DNA of 49,356 bases from Afipia sp. 64-13 (GCA_001897755.1 MKUJ01000009.1:209451-258806), one strand, 5' to 3'; shown: positions 27,993 through 37,288, counted from the stretch's first letter. Made by a program: numbers and translations. The notes: generated by a model from the letters alone, not told the origin.

Positions 27993-28123
27993 GGCGCCGA
28001 TTTAGAGTGCGGAGCCGCCCGGCAGACAATTCATTTTGCCGTCATCCACATCCATCGTCGCCCGCCCCCGATCTCTTGCATACAATCGCAGCCACGCCTC
28101 TTTTTTCCTGCCCGGTTGCCGCC

Positions 28124-28129
28124 TATATT
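28124..28129 (+). promoter_or_regulatory. Probable -10 of the tmRNA gene
   Basis: TATATT, 7 bases before the predicted start of the acceptor piece near 28136. No good -35 is visible at 17 bp; the position has TTTTTT. Low-information element. Confidence 0.45.
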
Positions 28130-28135
28130 GAGAGG

Positions 28136-28463
28136 GCCGGTTCGCCGGCTATGGAAATAAATGGCCGTCGTAATAAACCATTCGGACCCGGGGGCAGCAC
28201 CCGGCGCCTCCACCAAAGCCTGAACCTGCGATTCACGGACAGGCTTCGGCGGGGGCGAAACAGGATCGACGAGGGCGTAAAGGACTCGCTTTTTCCCGGT
28301 ATTGTTCCGCCGTTATCGGGCTCTACAATAGTTGCAAACGACAACTATGCTCCGGTTGCTCAGGCTGCGTAACGCAGTTTGAAATACCGACTTGAAGTCC
28401 TAGCGGAATAAGCCCCGCTAGGCGGGGTTCGGAGGCACCTGGCAACAGAAGCCTCCACTTCAT
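28136..28463 (+). ncRNA. ssrA: Two-piece (permuted) tmRNA
   Basis: Circularly permuted tmRNA, the alphaproteobacterial form. The acceptor piece comes first (about 28136-28215) and ends GCGCCTCCACCA with an encoded CCA; its CCGGG/CCCGG T-stem encloses GGCAGCA. A removed linker follows (28216-28250, with an AAGCCTG/CAGGCTT hairpin). The coding piece starts GGGGGCG at 28251; GGGGGCG pairs with CGCCTCC (28205-28211) to form the acceptor stem. The resume codon GCA is at 28334 and the tag is ANDNYAPVAQAA, stop at 28370-28372. Hairpins GCCCCGC/GCGGGG and GGAGGC/GCCTCC close the piece near 28456-28463, about 213 nt, close to the size I recall for the Bradyrhizobium sra RNA. Ends are approximate. Confidence 0.95.
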
Positions 28464-28484
28464 CTTTGCAGTCGCCATCTCTTC

Positions 28485-28539
28485 GGGCGCTTTTCTTCAG
28501 GCGCTTCGGAAATTAGGCGCTTTAGAAACTGGTCGCTTT
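28485..28539. repeat. Four short imperfect direct repeats after the tmRNA
   Basis: GGGCGCTTT, AGGCGCTTC, AGGCGCTTT and TGGTCGCTTT start at 28485, 28499, 28515 and 28530, spaced 14-16 bp. No gene is seen here. They could be part of tmRNA 3' processing, the sspB 5' region, or chance. Confidence 0.4.
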
Positions 28540-28718
28540 CAAAGCCCGTCGGGCGCCGGACGCCTGTCCGGCATCTCTACAAGGACCCGGTCCGGTCTTT
28601 GAAAAACCCTACCGCACCGCGTCAAGAATACTGACCTCGGGATCGCGGCAGGCTAGCATGGATCCAGATGAGCGAATCGTCCGGTGCCGGGCGGATTGGC
28701 CAATAACGGAATCGAACG

Positions 28719-29231
28719 ATGGCAACCGACCTGATCCGCTACGACGTCCTCACGCGCGACGCCTTGCGAGGAGTGTTGCGGCAGGTCCTGACAGATGCCG
28801 CCGCCCATGGCCTGCCGGGCGAACATCATTTCTACATCACGTTTCTGTCGACTGCTGACGGCGTCAAGATCTCGCCCCGCCTGTTGTCACAGTACCCGAA
28901 GGAAATGACGATCATCCTTCAGCATCAGTTCTGGGATCTGGTGGTGGCTGAGGATCACTTCGAGGTCGGCCTCTCATTCAGTGGAATTCCCGAACGTCTC
29001 GTGGTGCCGTTCAACGCGATCACGCGCTTCTTCGATCCATCGGTGCAGTTCGGACTGCAGTTCGAAACCAGTGACGGCGCCGCCAGCGAACTCGCGACCA
29101 CATCCGAGGTCGCCGCCGCGAGCCCGGACGTGCCCCCCGCGGCCACCGACACGCAGGACGGTCCGGACGAGCCGCCACATTCGGGCGGCGGCGCGGAAGT
29201 CGTCCGGCTGGATCGCTTCCGGAAGAAATAG
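28719..29231 (+). CDS. sspB: ClpXP adaptor SspB (alphaproteobacterial type)
   Basis: 170 residues. The folded domain (about 5-118) has the SspB features LPGEHHFYITFLST, ISPRLLSQYPKEMTIILQHQ and a hydrophobic peptide-binding strand PERLVVPFNAITRFFDPSVQFG. A disordered Ala/Pro/Ser-rich linker (about 120-160) leads to the ClpX-binding tail ending GGGAEVVRLDRFRKK. It captures ssrA-tagged proteins and delivers them to ClpXP. Its gene lies 256 bp after ssrA, which makes the tag it reads. Confidence 0.93.
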   Translation: MATDLIRYDVLTRDALRGVLRQVLTDAAAHGLPGEHHFYITFLSTADGVKISPRLLSQYPKEMTIILQHQFWDLVVAEDHFEVGLSFSGIPERLVVPFNAITRFFDPSVQFGLQFETSDGAASELATTSEVAAASPDVPPAATDTQDGPDEPPHSGGGAEVVRLDRFRKK

Positions 29232-29327
29232 GCCAGCCGCCAAAACTTCATCGGAGGCGACAGACGACCGTCGCTTCCGCGCCGGAACGGATGTAATTCA
29301 AGCGCGCTCTGCGTGACAGGAGACATC

Positions 29328-30731
29328 GTGGGCAGCGTCGGCAAATCCACCCGTACCGAGACCGATACGTTCGGCCCCATCGAGGTCGAGAACGATCGCT
29401 ATTGGGGCGCGCAGACCGAACGCTCGCGACAGAATTTCAGGATCGGCACCGAGCGCATGCCGTTGCCGCTGATCCGCGCCCTCGGCATCGTCAAGCTTGC
29501 GGCGGCGCAGACCAATGCCGAACTGGGTCTGCTCGACCGGCGGTTGGCGGACGCCATCGTCCAGGCCGCGCGCGACATTCTCGACGGCAAGCTCGACGAT
29601 CATTTTCCGCTCGTCGTCTGGCAGACCGGATCGGGCACGCAGACCAACATGAATCTGAACGAGGTCATCGCCAACCGCGCCAACGAAGCGCTGGGCGGCG
29701 CGCGCGGCGCCAAGAAGCCGGTGCATCCGAACGATCACGTCAATATGAGTCAGTCGTCGAACGATTCCTTCCCGACGGCGATGCATATCGCGGCGGCGGA
29801 ACGCATCGTCCACGACCTGATCCCGGCGCTGGAAGAACTTCTCGGCGCGCTGCGCGACAAGGAGGAAGCGTTCGCCTCCATCGTCAAGATCGGGCGCACC
29901 CACACCCAAGACGCGACGCCCCTCACGCTCGGGCAGGAATTCTCCGGCTATGCCGCGCAGGTCGAAAGCGCGATCGCGCGACTGCGCGTGACGCTGAACG
30001 ATCTTTATCCTCTCGCGCAGGGCGGCACCGCGGTCGGTACCGGCCTTAACTCCAAGCCGGAATTCGCCGCGCTGTTTGCCAAGCACGTCGCCGCGATCAC
30101 CGCTCTGCCGTTTGTCACAGCGCCCAACAAATTCGAAGCCCTGGCGTCCAACGATGCCTACGTGTTCGTGCACGGCGCGATCAACGCTGCGGCGACGGGA
30201 CTGTTCAAGATCGCCAATGACATTCGCCTGCTGGGCTCAGGGCCGCGTTCCGGACTCGGCGAATTGATTCTGCCTGAGAACGAGCCGGGCTCATCGATCA
30301 TGCCGGGCAAGGTCAATCCGACTCAATGCGAGGCGATGACCATGGTGTGCTGTCAGGTGTTTGGAAATCATACCACCGTCAGCGTTGCCGGCAGCCAGGG
30401 TCATTTCGAACTGAACGTGTACAAGCCGGTATTGGCATACTGTATGTTACAATCGATCCGCTTGATGGCGGATGCGGCGCGGTCCTTCACGGCGCATTGC
30501 GTCACGGGAATCCGCGCTGACGAAAAGCGTATCAATGAGTTGATGCGGCGTTCGCTGATGCTGGTCACGGCGCTTGCGCCGAAGATCGGCTATGATAACG
30601 CGGCGAAAGTTGCAAAAACCGCACACCACAATGGAACAACGCTCAGGGAAGAGGCCGTCCGACTGGGCTATGTTACCGGCGACGAGTTCGATGCACTCGT
30701 TCAGCCCGCCAGGATGACGCAGCCAGGATAG
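29328..30731 (+). CDS. fumC: Fumarate hydratase class II
   Basis: 467 residues from a GTG at 29328; AGGAG (29318-29322) lies 5 bases before it. Another GTG at 29313 is in frame but lies upstream of that site. Interconverts fumarate and malate in the citrate cycle. Signature [11 protein letters not shown] near 315, the start block [18 protein letters not shown] and [17 protein letters not shown] are present. A homotetramer without Fe-S cluster. It is flanked by sspB and an unknown pair, not by other TCA genes. Confidence 0.96.
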   Translation: MGSVGKSTRTETDTFGPIEVENDRYWGAQTERSRQNFRIGTERMPLPLIRALGIVKLAAAQTNAELGLLDRRLADAIVQAARDILDGKLDDHFPLVVWQTGSGTQTNMNLNEVIANRANEALGGARGAKKPVHPNDHVNMSQSSNDSFPTAMHIAAAERIVHDLIPALEELLGALRDKEEAFASIVKIGRTHTQDATPLTLGQEFSGYAAQVESAIARLRVTLNDLYPLAQGGTAVGTGLNSKPEFAALFAKHVAAITALPFVTAPNKFEALASNDAYVFVHGAINAAATGLFKIANDIRLLGSGPRSGLGELILPENEPGSSIMPGKVNPTQCEAMTMVCCQVFGNHTTVSVAGSQGHFELNVYKPVLAYCMLQSIRLMADAARSFTAHCVTGIRADEKRINELMRRSLMLVTALAPKIGYDNAAKVAKTAHHNGTTLREEAVRLGYVTGDEFDALVQPARMTQPG

Positions 30732-30741
30732 TAAAAAATTC

Positions 30742-30797
30742 TCTGTTTTGCGCTTTCCGTTCTGTTTTGCGCATTCCAACATGAATGAGCAAACAGA
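30742..30797 (+). terminator. Tandem 17-bp repeats and hairpin after fumC
   Basis: Two copies of TCTGTTTTGCGC[TA]TTCC (30742-30758 and 30761-30777), one mismatch apart. The second copy pairs with GAATGAGCAAACAGA (30783-30797) with one bulge and one mismatch, giving a roughly 15-bp stem followed by CATTTTG. It lies 11 bp after the fumC stop and may end its transcript. Confidence 0.55.
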
Positions 30798-30803
30798 CAT
30801 TTT

Positions 30804-30827
30804 GCCGATACATTTGAATGTGTCGGC
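30804..30827. promoter_or_regulatory. 24-bp palindrome upstream of the DUF4169 operon
   Basis: GCCGATACATT-TG-AATGTGTCGGC is an inverted repeat with a single T/G wobble per arm. Could be an operator or part of the fumC 3' end. Confidence 0.45.
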
Positions 30828-30853
30828 TCAATGCATCCACAAGGATCGAGAGT

Positions 30854-30894
30854 GTTGCGCAAACACCGTTTCGGTGTGATATGTTACATATAAG
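30854..30894. promoter_or_regulatory. Operator-like palindromes before DUF4169 / RHH genes
   Basis: Three palindromes lie in 40 bp: TTGCGCAA (30855-30862), ACACCG-TTT-CGGTGT (30863-30877) and ATATGT-T-ACATAT (30879-30891), followed by TATAAG (30889-30894), a possible -10. This is 110 bp upstream of DUF4169. Ribbon-helix-helix proteins encoded downstream often bind such short repeats, so autoregulation is an idea, not shown. Confidence 0.45.
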
Positions 30895-31004
30895 ACTAAG
30901 TGAACATTTCCATACACAGGAACGATGTTCCTATTTTAATTTCGCAAAGAAGACGCACCAAAGATGCCTGTCTTGGTTGCCTTGTCGAAGATCAGGGGGT
31001 CGCA

Positions 31005-31193
31005 ATGGCAGACCTGATCAACCTGAAAAAAATTAGAAAACGCGCTGAGCGAAACAAAGCTGCCGTGGCAGCCGAATCCAATCGCGTCCGGTTTGGCCGT
31101 ACTAAGGCCCAGAAAAACGCTGACGAGCATAGTGCCCGTCGCACCGAACATTTCCTTGATCAGCATTTTCTTGATGACGGGAAGAAATCATGA
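31005..31193 (+). CDS. DUF4169 small basic protein
   Basis: 62 residues: MADLINLKKIRKRAERNKAA then a helical, Lys/Arg-rich, Ala-rich stretch to HFLDQHFLDDGKKS. Matches DUF4169, a short family of unknown function in alphaproteobacteria. The start is the ATG at 31005 with AGGGGG upstream; the frame extends 35 codons further without a better start. The N-terminus is very basic. The stop overlaps the start of the ribbon-helix-helix gene (ATGA), so both are made together. Confidence 0.85.
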   Translation: MADLINLKKIRKRAERNKAAVAAESNRVRFGRTKAQKNADEHSARRTEHFLDQHFLDDGKKS

Positions 31194-31480
31194 AATCACC
31201 TGTCGTCAAACGATCCATCGTTGTCGCGGGTCACAAAACCAGTGTGAGCCTTGAAGAAGCATTCTGGAACGGGATGAAGGAAATCTCGTCGGCGCGCGAC
31301 ATGACATTGTCGGAACTCGTCGGGGAGATCGACGGCGGAAGGCAGCAGGGCAATCTCTCCTCTGCGATACGCCTGTTCGTGCTCGACTATTTCCGGTCGC
31401 GCGCAACGGATCAGCCGAAGCTGGACGGCGTCCAGAATTCTCATCATGCGAATCAAGCGAGTCCGTCTGTCGATCCGTGA
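31190..31480 (+). CDS. Ribbon-helix-helix protein, copy 1
   Basis: 96 residues. The beta strand KRSIVVAGHKTSVSLEEAFW and helix-turn-helix-like RQQGNLSSAIRLFVLDYF match the RHH_4 family of short DNA-binding or partner-binding proteins. The acidic helix is in KEISSARDMTLSELVGEID. Translationally coupled to DUF4169. The tail (from about 78) is unordered. About 61% identical by eye (43 of 71 aligned positions) to copy 2. Confidence 0.85.
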   Translation: MKSPVVKRSIVVAGHKTSVSLEEAFWNGMKEISSARDMTLSELVGEIDGGRQQGNLSSAIRLFVLDYFRSRATDQPKLDGVQNSHHANQASPSVDP

Positions 31481-31757
31481 AATCGCGCAGACGTTCCGCA
31501 TGATCGTGATGTCTACCTAGGTTGTTGACCGAATATCGGCAACGCCGGCGTCCGGCTATTATGTACCTGCTTCGATAGTGTTCGCGTTCATGCGGGCCGA
31601 AATCGACCTGGCGTGCAAGATGCTCTTGCACGGCTCGTCGATTTTTGGACTCCGCCGTCCATATCCACCCAGCTTCAACCTGCCGTTTGGCAACGTCGCG
31701 GCGCGCCAGCGCTTGCCACCCGTCGTCGTGCGCGCCGAAATGATGAAGGAGCCGATT

Positions 31758-32075
31758 ATGTTCAGCCATTCCCCGCGCTCGACCGAAATTCATTGCAACG
31801 CGGCCAAGGAGTTCGCGGTGGTGAAGCGATCGGTGGTCATTGACGGTCACAAGACCAGCGTCAGTCTGGAAGATGCCTTCTGGACCAGTCTGAAGGATAT
31901 CGCCTCGCGTCAGGGGATCACGCTGTCGATGCAAATCTCCTCGATCGACGAGAAGCGCCAGACCAACAATCTATCCTCCGCGATCCGGCTTTTCGTGCTG
32001 GAGCATTTCCGCACCCGGGCCAATCGCCCGCTCTACATCGGCGAACGGCAAGGCGCTCCGAGTCTCGTTCCGTAA
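31758..32075 (+). CDS. Ribbon-helix-helix protein, copy 2
   Basis: 105 residues from the ATG at 31758; AAGGAG at 31746-31751 sets the start. The core KRSVVIDGHKTSVSLEDAFW ... NLSSAIRLFVLEHFRTR matches copy 1, while the N-terminal 25 residues (MFSHSPRSTEIHCNAAKEF) differ. It lies 277 bp after copy 1 and has no DUF4169 partner. Likely a tandem duplication that lost or never had the partner. It ends 8 bp before the convergent AsmA-like gene. Confidence 0.85.
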   Translation: MFSHSPRSTEIHCNAAKEFAVVKRSVVIDGHKTSVSLEDAFWTSLKDIASRQGITLSMQISSIDEKRQTNNLSSAIRLFVLEHFRTRANRPLYIGERQGAPSLVP

Positions 32076-32083
32076 CCGCCCGA

Positions 32084-35000
32084 TCAGAATGCCGCGCCCG
32101 GTGTCGGCTGGCGTGGTCTCTGCGAATGCAGATCGCCGGGTAACGGGCGAAGATTGATTGGAGGCGGCAGCGGCGCGACCTGCTGGCCTGTCGCCTCAAC
32201 ATTGGCAGCCGGAGGCAGCGCGGCAGGCTTCGGCGCAACAGGTTTGGGCGCGATGTGCTTTCGCGGATCGCGTGGCGGCAGCCGCACCTGCGCCGGTGCA
32301 AGCGGCGTCTCCGACTGCGGCGCATCGCTTTGCGGCGATGGCTCTCCCACAGGCGCCTTGTTCGGCGTGACCAGCACCGGCGTAGCGTCCTTCCTGCCTT
32401 CAAGTTGATCGAGCCGCCGGGTTTCGCGGTCAACCGCCCGCAAGGCCAGCCACGACGACAGCGCGGCGACATCGACCTGTTTGTTCAGGCCATCCGGCGT
32501 GCCGTGCAGGAAAAGCTGGATCTCAGGCCGCGCCGTCGGCGTGCCCAGCGTCAGCGATGCGAGGCTGGCGCGAAGATCGATCTGATCGGCCGGTATGTCA
32601 TAGCCGCCCGACAGCACCACGCGCGCCCGGTCCGTTTGCAGAGTGGTGGGATCGATCCGCAAACGCCCGTCCCGAATTCCGAAAGACACCTGCGCCGAGG
32701 TCACCGGGAAACCGCTCTTCGTCAGCGCGGGACCGGCAATCGCGGCAAGCCGCGCATCGTCAGCCACAAGACCGGCATCGCTGGCTTGAATCGCGGCATC
32801 GAACGCGGCCGGATCGAGCCCGCCGATCTGCGCGTTCTCGAGCGTCAGCACGCCGCCCCCCGACAATGCGTTGGACAACGCCGCGGCGCTGCGGCCTTCG
32901 CTCGCCAGCGTCATCCGCAGCGAGACTTTTCCGTCCGGCAACGCCAGATGGCGATATTTCAGGGCGGCGCCATCCACGCCTGTCAGTTGCAGTTGCCCGT
33001 TCAGCGAGGTGCTGGCGGCATCGCGCTTGCTCGTGATCTGCGCGTTGAGAGCGCCCTCGCCGATGCGGCCTTTGAACGGATCGACGGACACAGAGGAGCC
33101 GTCGCCATGCAGAACGCCCGAGAGTTCCTTGAGCGCGGCGCCGCCCGGCAACGCTGCGCGCGCGGCATCGAATTTGAGGCTTCCGCGCCAGCCTTGCAAC
33201 CAGCCCGGACCCAGCGGCTCATTGGCCTCCCGCCCCGATGCACCGAGCGCCACGCCTGCCACCGCACCAAGGTCAAGCGCATCGATTGTCAGCGCTCCTT
33301 CGACCGTCGCGGGAGCGCACAAAACCTTGAGGCGGCCTCGGGCACGACTCGCTCCGACCATCGCATCGAGGTCGTCGAAGGTCAGCGCATCACCCGCCAG
33401 CGCAAGGCGGGACGACAGCCCCACGACAACTGCCGACCGAAGGTCGAACAGCGGCGCGATATCGAGACGGCGCGCATTCAGAGTAGCGGTCGCGGCGGGC
33501 TGATCCGCCCACGGATCGCCGGTGCCCTGGACTTCGGCATCGAGGCCGTCACCATCGAGCTTGACGTCGAACGTCAGGGGCGAGCGCCACGTCCCGCTGG
33601 CGTTGCCCTCAAGACGCAGCGATCCGCGACCGGCGACTATGCGATCAAGCGCGAGCAACCCAAGCAGCCTGCTCCCCTGCTCCGTCTCAATCCTGGTCTT
33701 GAGAGTCACCGGGCTCTTGGACAGCGCACCCAGATCAACACCCGTCTCGGCATGAAACGCCGAAGACGTGGCGACGCTTGCCTGCGCCTTGATCTGCGGC
33801 GCATCGATCGCAAGCGTGGCGTGTGCATCCACCTGTCCCGCGCGCTGCTGCGACTTGGCCATCTCGACGGACAGGCTGGCGTGCGCTTCTCCGGGCGGAA
33901 TGCTCAGCGCGCGCAGCCGCTCGACGATGGCCGGCGCTTCGCGCGGAATGAAACGCTTGAACTGGTCGAAGGACGGCGCCGTCGCGTTCAGACTGAGCGT
34001 GCCCAGCGCGCCGACACGGTCGAACAGACCATAACCACTGACAGCGAGCTTGCCTGCATCGCCGATCTCCAGCCGGTCCAGCGAGATCGCCTGCGAACTG
34101 TACGCAAACTGGAGGTTGACCGGCCCGAGATTTTCACCGGCCAGAGTGGCATCCCCGACGCTCAACGACAGTTGCGCCTCTGCAGGCAACAGGCTTTGCG
34201 GCCCGACCAGCAGACGTGCCAGATCGCGCACCTCATCGGCGTTGAAGGCGGAGGATGTCAGATCGGCCTGCAAGACCGATCCCGCCAACGCAACACGGCC
34301 TTGAAGAGAATTGCCGCCGAGCCTGGCCTGCGCGGCATCCACGGCAACCAGATCAGGCGCAACCGTCAGTGCTCCGCCAAGCTGAAGCGGAAGCTGACGA
34401 GTCGCGGCGGAAATGCCGCCTCGTCCTGCCAGCCAGTTCGCCAGAACCATGACGTCGCCCGATGTCACATCGAGCGGACCCGCGAACCGGGACGCCTTCT
34501 GCGATACCGCGACCGCTCCGCGCACCGTCACACGGGTGTTTCCGGGCGCCTGCAATTCGATCCCGTCCACCGTCCAGTTGCGTGCATCGCCATGCAATCG
34601 AGCGGCAAGATTGCGAAGCGGCCGGCCGCCGAGCACGATCTGTTCGATATCGAGCCCGATTTGCGTCGGCACCGGAGCCGAAGGCAATGCGGCGACCAGC
34701 GCGCGCAGTTTCGGGATCAGCCGGGGCGCCACCTCTTGCGTATCCTTGCCTGCCTCCAGCCGATCGGCATCGAGTTGCGCCGCCGACAGTTTCACCTGCG
34801 CGCGCGGTTCAGCGCCAAACAGCGCCTCGATCGTGCCTCCGAGTTTCAGGCCAACATCGTCCGCGCCATAGGCCAGCTCGACCTGATCGAATGCGGCGCC
34901 CGCCGGATTCGCCTTGCCTTTGGCGATGAGCTTCCACGGATGGCCGGCGCTCCCCGCAAGCGCCACCGCGCCGTCGAAGCCGGGACTGCGCGCATCCAGC

Positions 35001-35671
35001 GTCACGACACCATCGAGATCGGCCCCGGGATTGCGCTCGGCCTGATCGAGCGTGAAGCGCAGCCGCGTACCCTTGCCGTCGGCGGTCTGCCCGGTCGCCA
35101 GCCGAAACGGCGTCAGGGCGCCGGCGATACGCACCGTGCCCTCGCCGCGCAGGCTGGCAGTCAGTCCCCGGACATCGCCCTTGAAGGTCAGATCGTCCAG
35201 ATCGACATGCGCGCCGCTGCCGGCATCGTGCAGGTTGATCCGGCCGGCGAGATTGAGCCGGTCAACGGTCAGCGCGCCGAAGTTGAATCCGCTTTTCGCG
35301 GAGGGCCAGTCGATCCGACCCTGCCGGTCGAGCCCGAGATCCAGCGCCACGCCGTCCAGTGACAATTCGCTGGCGCGCCATTCGCCGCGCAGCAGCGAAC
35401 CGAGACTGAATTCGACGTCCAGCTTGTCCGCGCTCATCCGGCTGGCATCGGCCTTTGCTCCGACCGACAGCGACCGCAGGCGCAACACCGGCGCTGGCAG
35501 CAGACGCGCATCCAGCGCACCCGACACACGCACCGGTGCCCCAATGATCCGCGAGGCTTCCGCCTCGAACTGCGGCTTGTACTGATTCCAGTCGATGAAA
35601 AACGGACCGACCAACGCCGCGATCAGCGCGACGATGAAGGCAATCGCCAGTCCAAGCAGCGTCGTCTGCAA
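32084..35671 (-). CDS. AsmA family protein
   Basis: 1195 residues from a TTG at 35671; the next residues LGLAIAFIVALIAALVGPFF are the normal AsmA start helix, so the TTG is credible. The rest is a long run of beta-strand repeats, with the AsmA start segment FIDWNQYKPQFEAEASRIIG and the C-terminal AsmA block (LSNALSGGGVLTLENAQIGG ... ATLQTDRARVVLSGGYDI). The last 120 residues are Pro/Ala-rich and look disordered. AsmA-like proteins span the envelope and are implicated in phospholipid traffic to the outer membrane. It points toward copy 2 of the RHH genes and is a single-gene unit. Confidence 0.88.
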   Translation of the reverse strand: MQTTLLGLAIAFIVALIAALVGPFFIDWNQYKPQFEAEASRIIGAPVRVSGALDARLLPAPVLRLRSLSVGAKADASRMSADKLDVEFSLGSLLRGEWRASELSLDGVALDLGLDRQGRIDWPSAKSGFNFGALTVDRLNLAGRINLHDAGSGAHVDLDDLTFKGDVRGLTASLRGEGTVRIAGALTPFRLATGQTADGKGTRLRFTLDQAERNPGADLDGVVTLDARSPGFDGAVALAGSAGHPWKLIAKGKANPAGAAFDQVELAYGADDVGLKLGGTIEALFGAEPRAQVKLSAAQLDADRLEAGKDTQEVAPRLIPKLRALVAALPSAPVPTQIGLDIEQIVLGGRPLRNLAARLHGDARNWTVDGIELQAPGNTRVTVRGAVAVSQKASRFAGPLDVTSGDVMVLANWLAGRGGISAATRQLPLQLGGALTVAPDLVAVDAAQARLGGNSLQGRVALAGSVLQADLTSSAFNADEVRDLARLLVGPQSLLPAEAQLSLSVGDATLAGENLGPVNLQFAYSSQAISLDRLEIGDAGKLAVSGYGLFDRVGALGTLSLNATAPSFDQFKRFIPREAPAIVERLRALSIPPGEAHASLSVEMAKSQQRAGQVDAHATLAIDAPQIKAQASVATSSAFHAETGVDLGALSKSPVTLKTRIETEQGSRLLGLLALDRIVAGRGSLRLEGNASGTWRSPLTFDVKLDGDGLDAEVQGTGDPWADQPAATATLNARRLDIAPLFDLRSAVVVGLSSRLALAGDALTFDDLDAMVGASRARGRLKVLCAPATVEGALTIDALDLGAVAGVALGASGREANEPLGPGWLQGWRGSLKFDAARAALPGGAALKELSGVLHGDGSSVSVDPFKGRIGEGALNAQITSKRDAASTSLNGQLQLTGVDGAALKYRHLALPDGKVSLRMTLASEGRSAAALSNALSGGGVLTLENAQIGGLDPAAFDAAIQASDAGLVADDARLAAIAGPALTKSGFPVTSAQVSFGIRDGRLRIDPTTLQTDRARVVLSGGYDIPADQIDLRASLASLTLGTPTARPEIQLFLHGTPDGLNKQVDVAALSSWLALRAVDRETRRLDQLEGRKDATPVLVTPNKAPVGEPSPQSDAPQSETPLAPAQVRLPPRDPRKHIAPKPVAPKPAALPPAANVEATGQQVAPLPPPINLRPLPGDLHSQRPRQPTPGAAF

Positions 35672-35810
35672 AACCTGTCCCCGGACGTTCCGCGCGCGAT
35701 CGGGCCCCGGCGCGCATGCGCAGCCATCATAGTGAGAAGTATGGCGAAGTCACAACGCCTTGGGGCGCACAGAATATCACGCTGGCGTCACACGTCGGAA
35801 AGTCCCGCAG

Positions 35811-37241
35811 CTAGAGCGATACGGGAACAATCTTTCCGGGATTGAAGATGCCCTGAGGATCGAGCGCCGCCTTCAGCGCCCGCATCGCCTCGACCGCCTC
35901 GGGACCAAGCTCGGGTGTCAGATATTTCTGCTTGCCCTGTCCGATCCCGTGCTCGCCGGTGCACGTACCGCCCATCGCATGCGCGCGCTCGACAAGGCGG
36001 TGCAGGAAGTCCTCCGACCGCTCGACCTCTTGCGGATTATCCGTGTCGCATAACAACAGACAGTGGAAATTGCCGTCGCCGACATGCCCGACAATCGGCG
36101 CCAACAGGCCGGAGCGCGCGATGTCCTCCTCGGTCGCGACCAGACATTCGGCGAGACGCGAGATCGGCACGCACACATCGGTGGACATCGCCTTGATGCC
36201 GGGGCGCAGCGCGCTTGCCGCCCAATAGGCGTCGTGCCGCGCCTGCCACAGCCGGGTCCGGTCCTCGGGGCGCGTGGCCCATGCGAAGTCGCCGCCGCCG
36301 CATTCCCTGGCGATCTCCGCAAACATCCGCGACTGCTCGGCAACGTCCGCCTCGGTGCCGTGGAATTCGAGCAGCAGCAGCGGCGTCTCCGGCAGCGTCA
36401 GTTTCGAGTAGATATTGCAGGCGCGGACCTGTTCCACATTCAACAGTTCGATCCGCGCCAGCGGAATACCGGTCTGGATCGCAAGGATGGTGGCGTCACA
36501 CGCCCCGCGCAGGGTGGCGAACGAACACGAGCCACCGGCGATGCTTTGCGGAATGCCGCGCAAACGCATGGTCAATTCGCAGATGATGCCGAGCGTGCCT
36601 TCCGCGCCAATGAAAAGGTGCGTCAGATCGTAACCGGCGGAGGATTTACGCGCCCGCGTGCCCGTGGTGATGATTTCGCCATCGCCGCGCACGATTTTCA
36701 GCGCCAGCACATTGTCGCGCATGGTGCCGTAGCGCACCGCGTTGGTGCCCGACGCACGGGTGGCCGCCATGCCGCCGAGCGAGGCGTCGGCTCCCGGATC
36801 AATGGGGAAAAACAACCCCTGATCGCGCAGATGCTCGTTCAGCGCCTTGCGCGTCACGCCGGGCTCGATCACGCAATCGAGGTCTTCGGCATTTACCGCG
36901 AGGATCCGGTTCATCTCGCGCAGATCGATCGAAATGCCGCCCATCGGCGCGTTGACCTGTCCCTCAAGGGAGGTGCCGGTCCCGAACGGAATCACCGGCA
37001 CGCGGTGCCGGGCACAGATCCGCACCGTATCCTGAATATCGGCGGTGGACTGCGCCATCACCACGGCATCCGGCGGCTGCGGCTTGATCCAGCTGGTGGT
37101 GTGGGCGTGCTGCTCGCGCACCGCCTGCGAGGTAATCAGGTGATTGCCGAAACGCGCTGCCAAGGCCGCAATCGCGCCGGAGACATCGCGTCCGGACGAC
37201 GCCTGCGAAGTCTGCGGAGAAGACGAATTAGAAAAAGCCAC
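35811..37241 (-). CDS. FAD-linked oxidase, GlcD / D-lactate dehydrogenase type
   Basis: 476 residues from the GTG at 37241. FAD-binding half: PFGTGTSLEGQVNAPMGGIS, DPGADASLGGMAATRASGTN and GAEGTLGIICELTMRL. The C-terminal half has HVGDGNFHCLLL and CTGEHGIGQGKQKYL, the substrate-site motifs of the glycolate oxidase / D-lactate dehydrogenase group. Oxidises a 2-hydroxy acid. The frame continues to a GTG at 37289, but that codon lies in the terminator hairpin of the DUF1328 gene. Neither start has a good ribosome site. No glcE or glcF neighbours are present, favouring a Dld-type single-subunit enzyme. Confidence 0.88.
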   Translation of the reverse strand: MAFSNSSSPQTSQASSGRDVSGAIAALAARFGNHLITSQAVREQHAHTTSWIKPQPPDAVVMAQSTADIQDTVRICARHRVPVIPFGTGTSLEGQVNAPMGGISIDLREMNRILAVNAEDLDCVIEPGVTRKALNEHLRDQGLFFPIDPGADASLGGMAATRASGTNAVRYGTMRDNVLALKIVRGDGEIITTGTRARKSSAGYDLTHLFIGAEGTLGIICELTMRLRGIPQSIAGGSCSFATLRGACDATILAIQTGIPLARIELLNVEQVRACNIYSKLTLPETPLLLLEFHGTEADVAEQSRMFAEIARECGGGDFAWATRPEDRTRLWQARHDAYWAASALRPGIKAMSTDVCVPISRLAECLVATEEDIARSGLLAPIVGHVGDGNFHCLLLCDTDNPQEVERSEDFLHRLVERAHAMGGTCTGEHGIGQGKQKYLTPELGPEAVEAMRALKAALDPQGIFNPGKIVPVSL

Positions 37242-37288
37242 GGCCGCTCGCTCGTTATCGGAGGTGACGGACCGTGGCTTATGAAACA

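Noticed and set aside
28213-28250. A possible separate tRNA from the CCA end near 28215
   Set aside because: The CCA belongs to the tmRNA acceptor piece, proven by pairing with 28251-28257 and the ANDNYAPVAQAA tag downstream.
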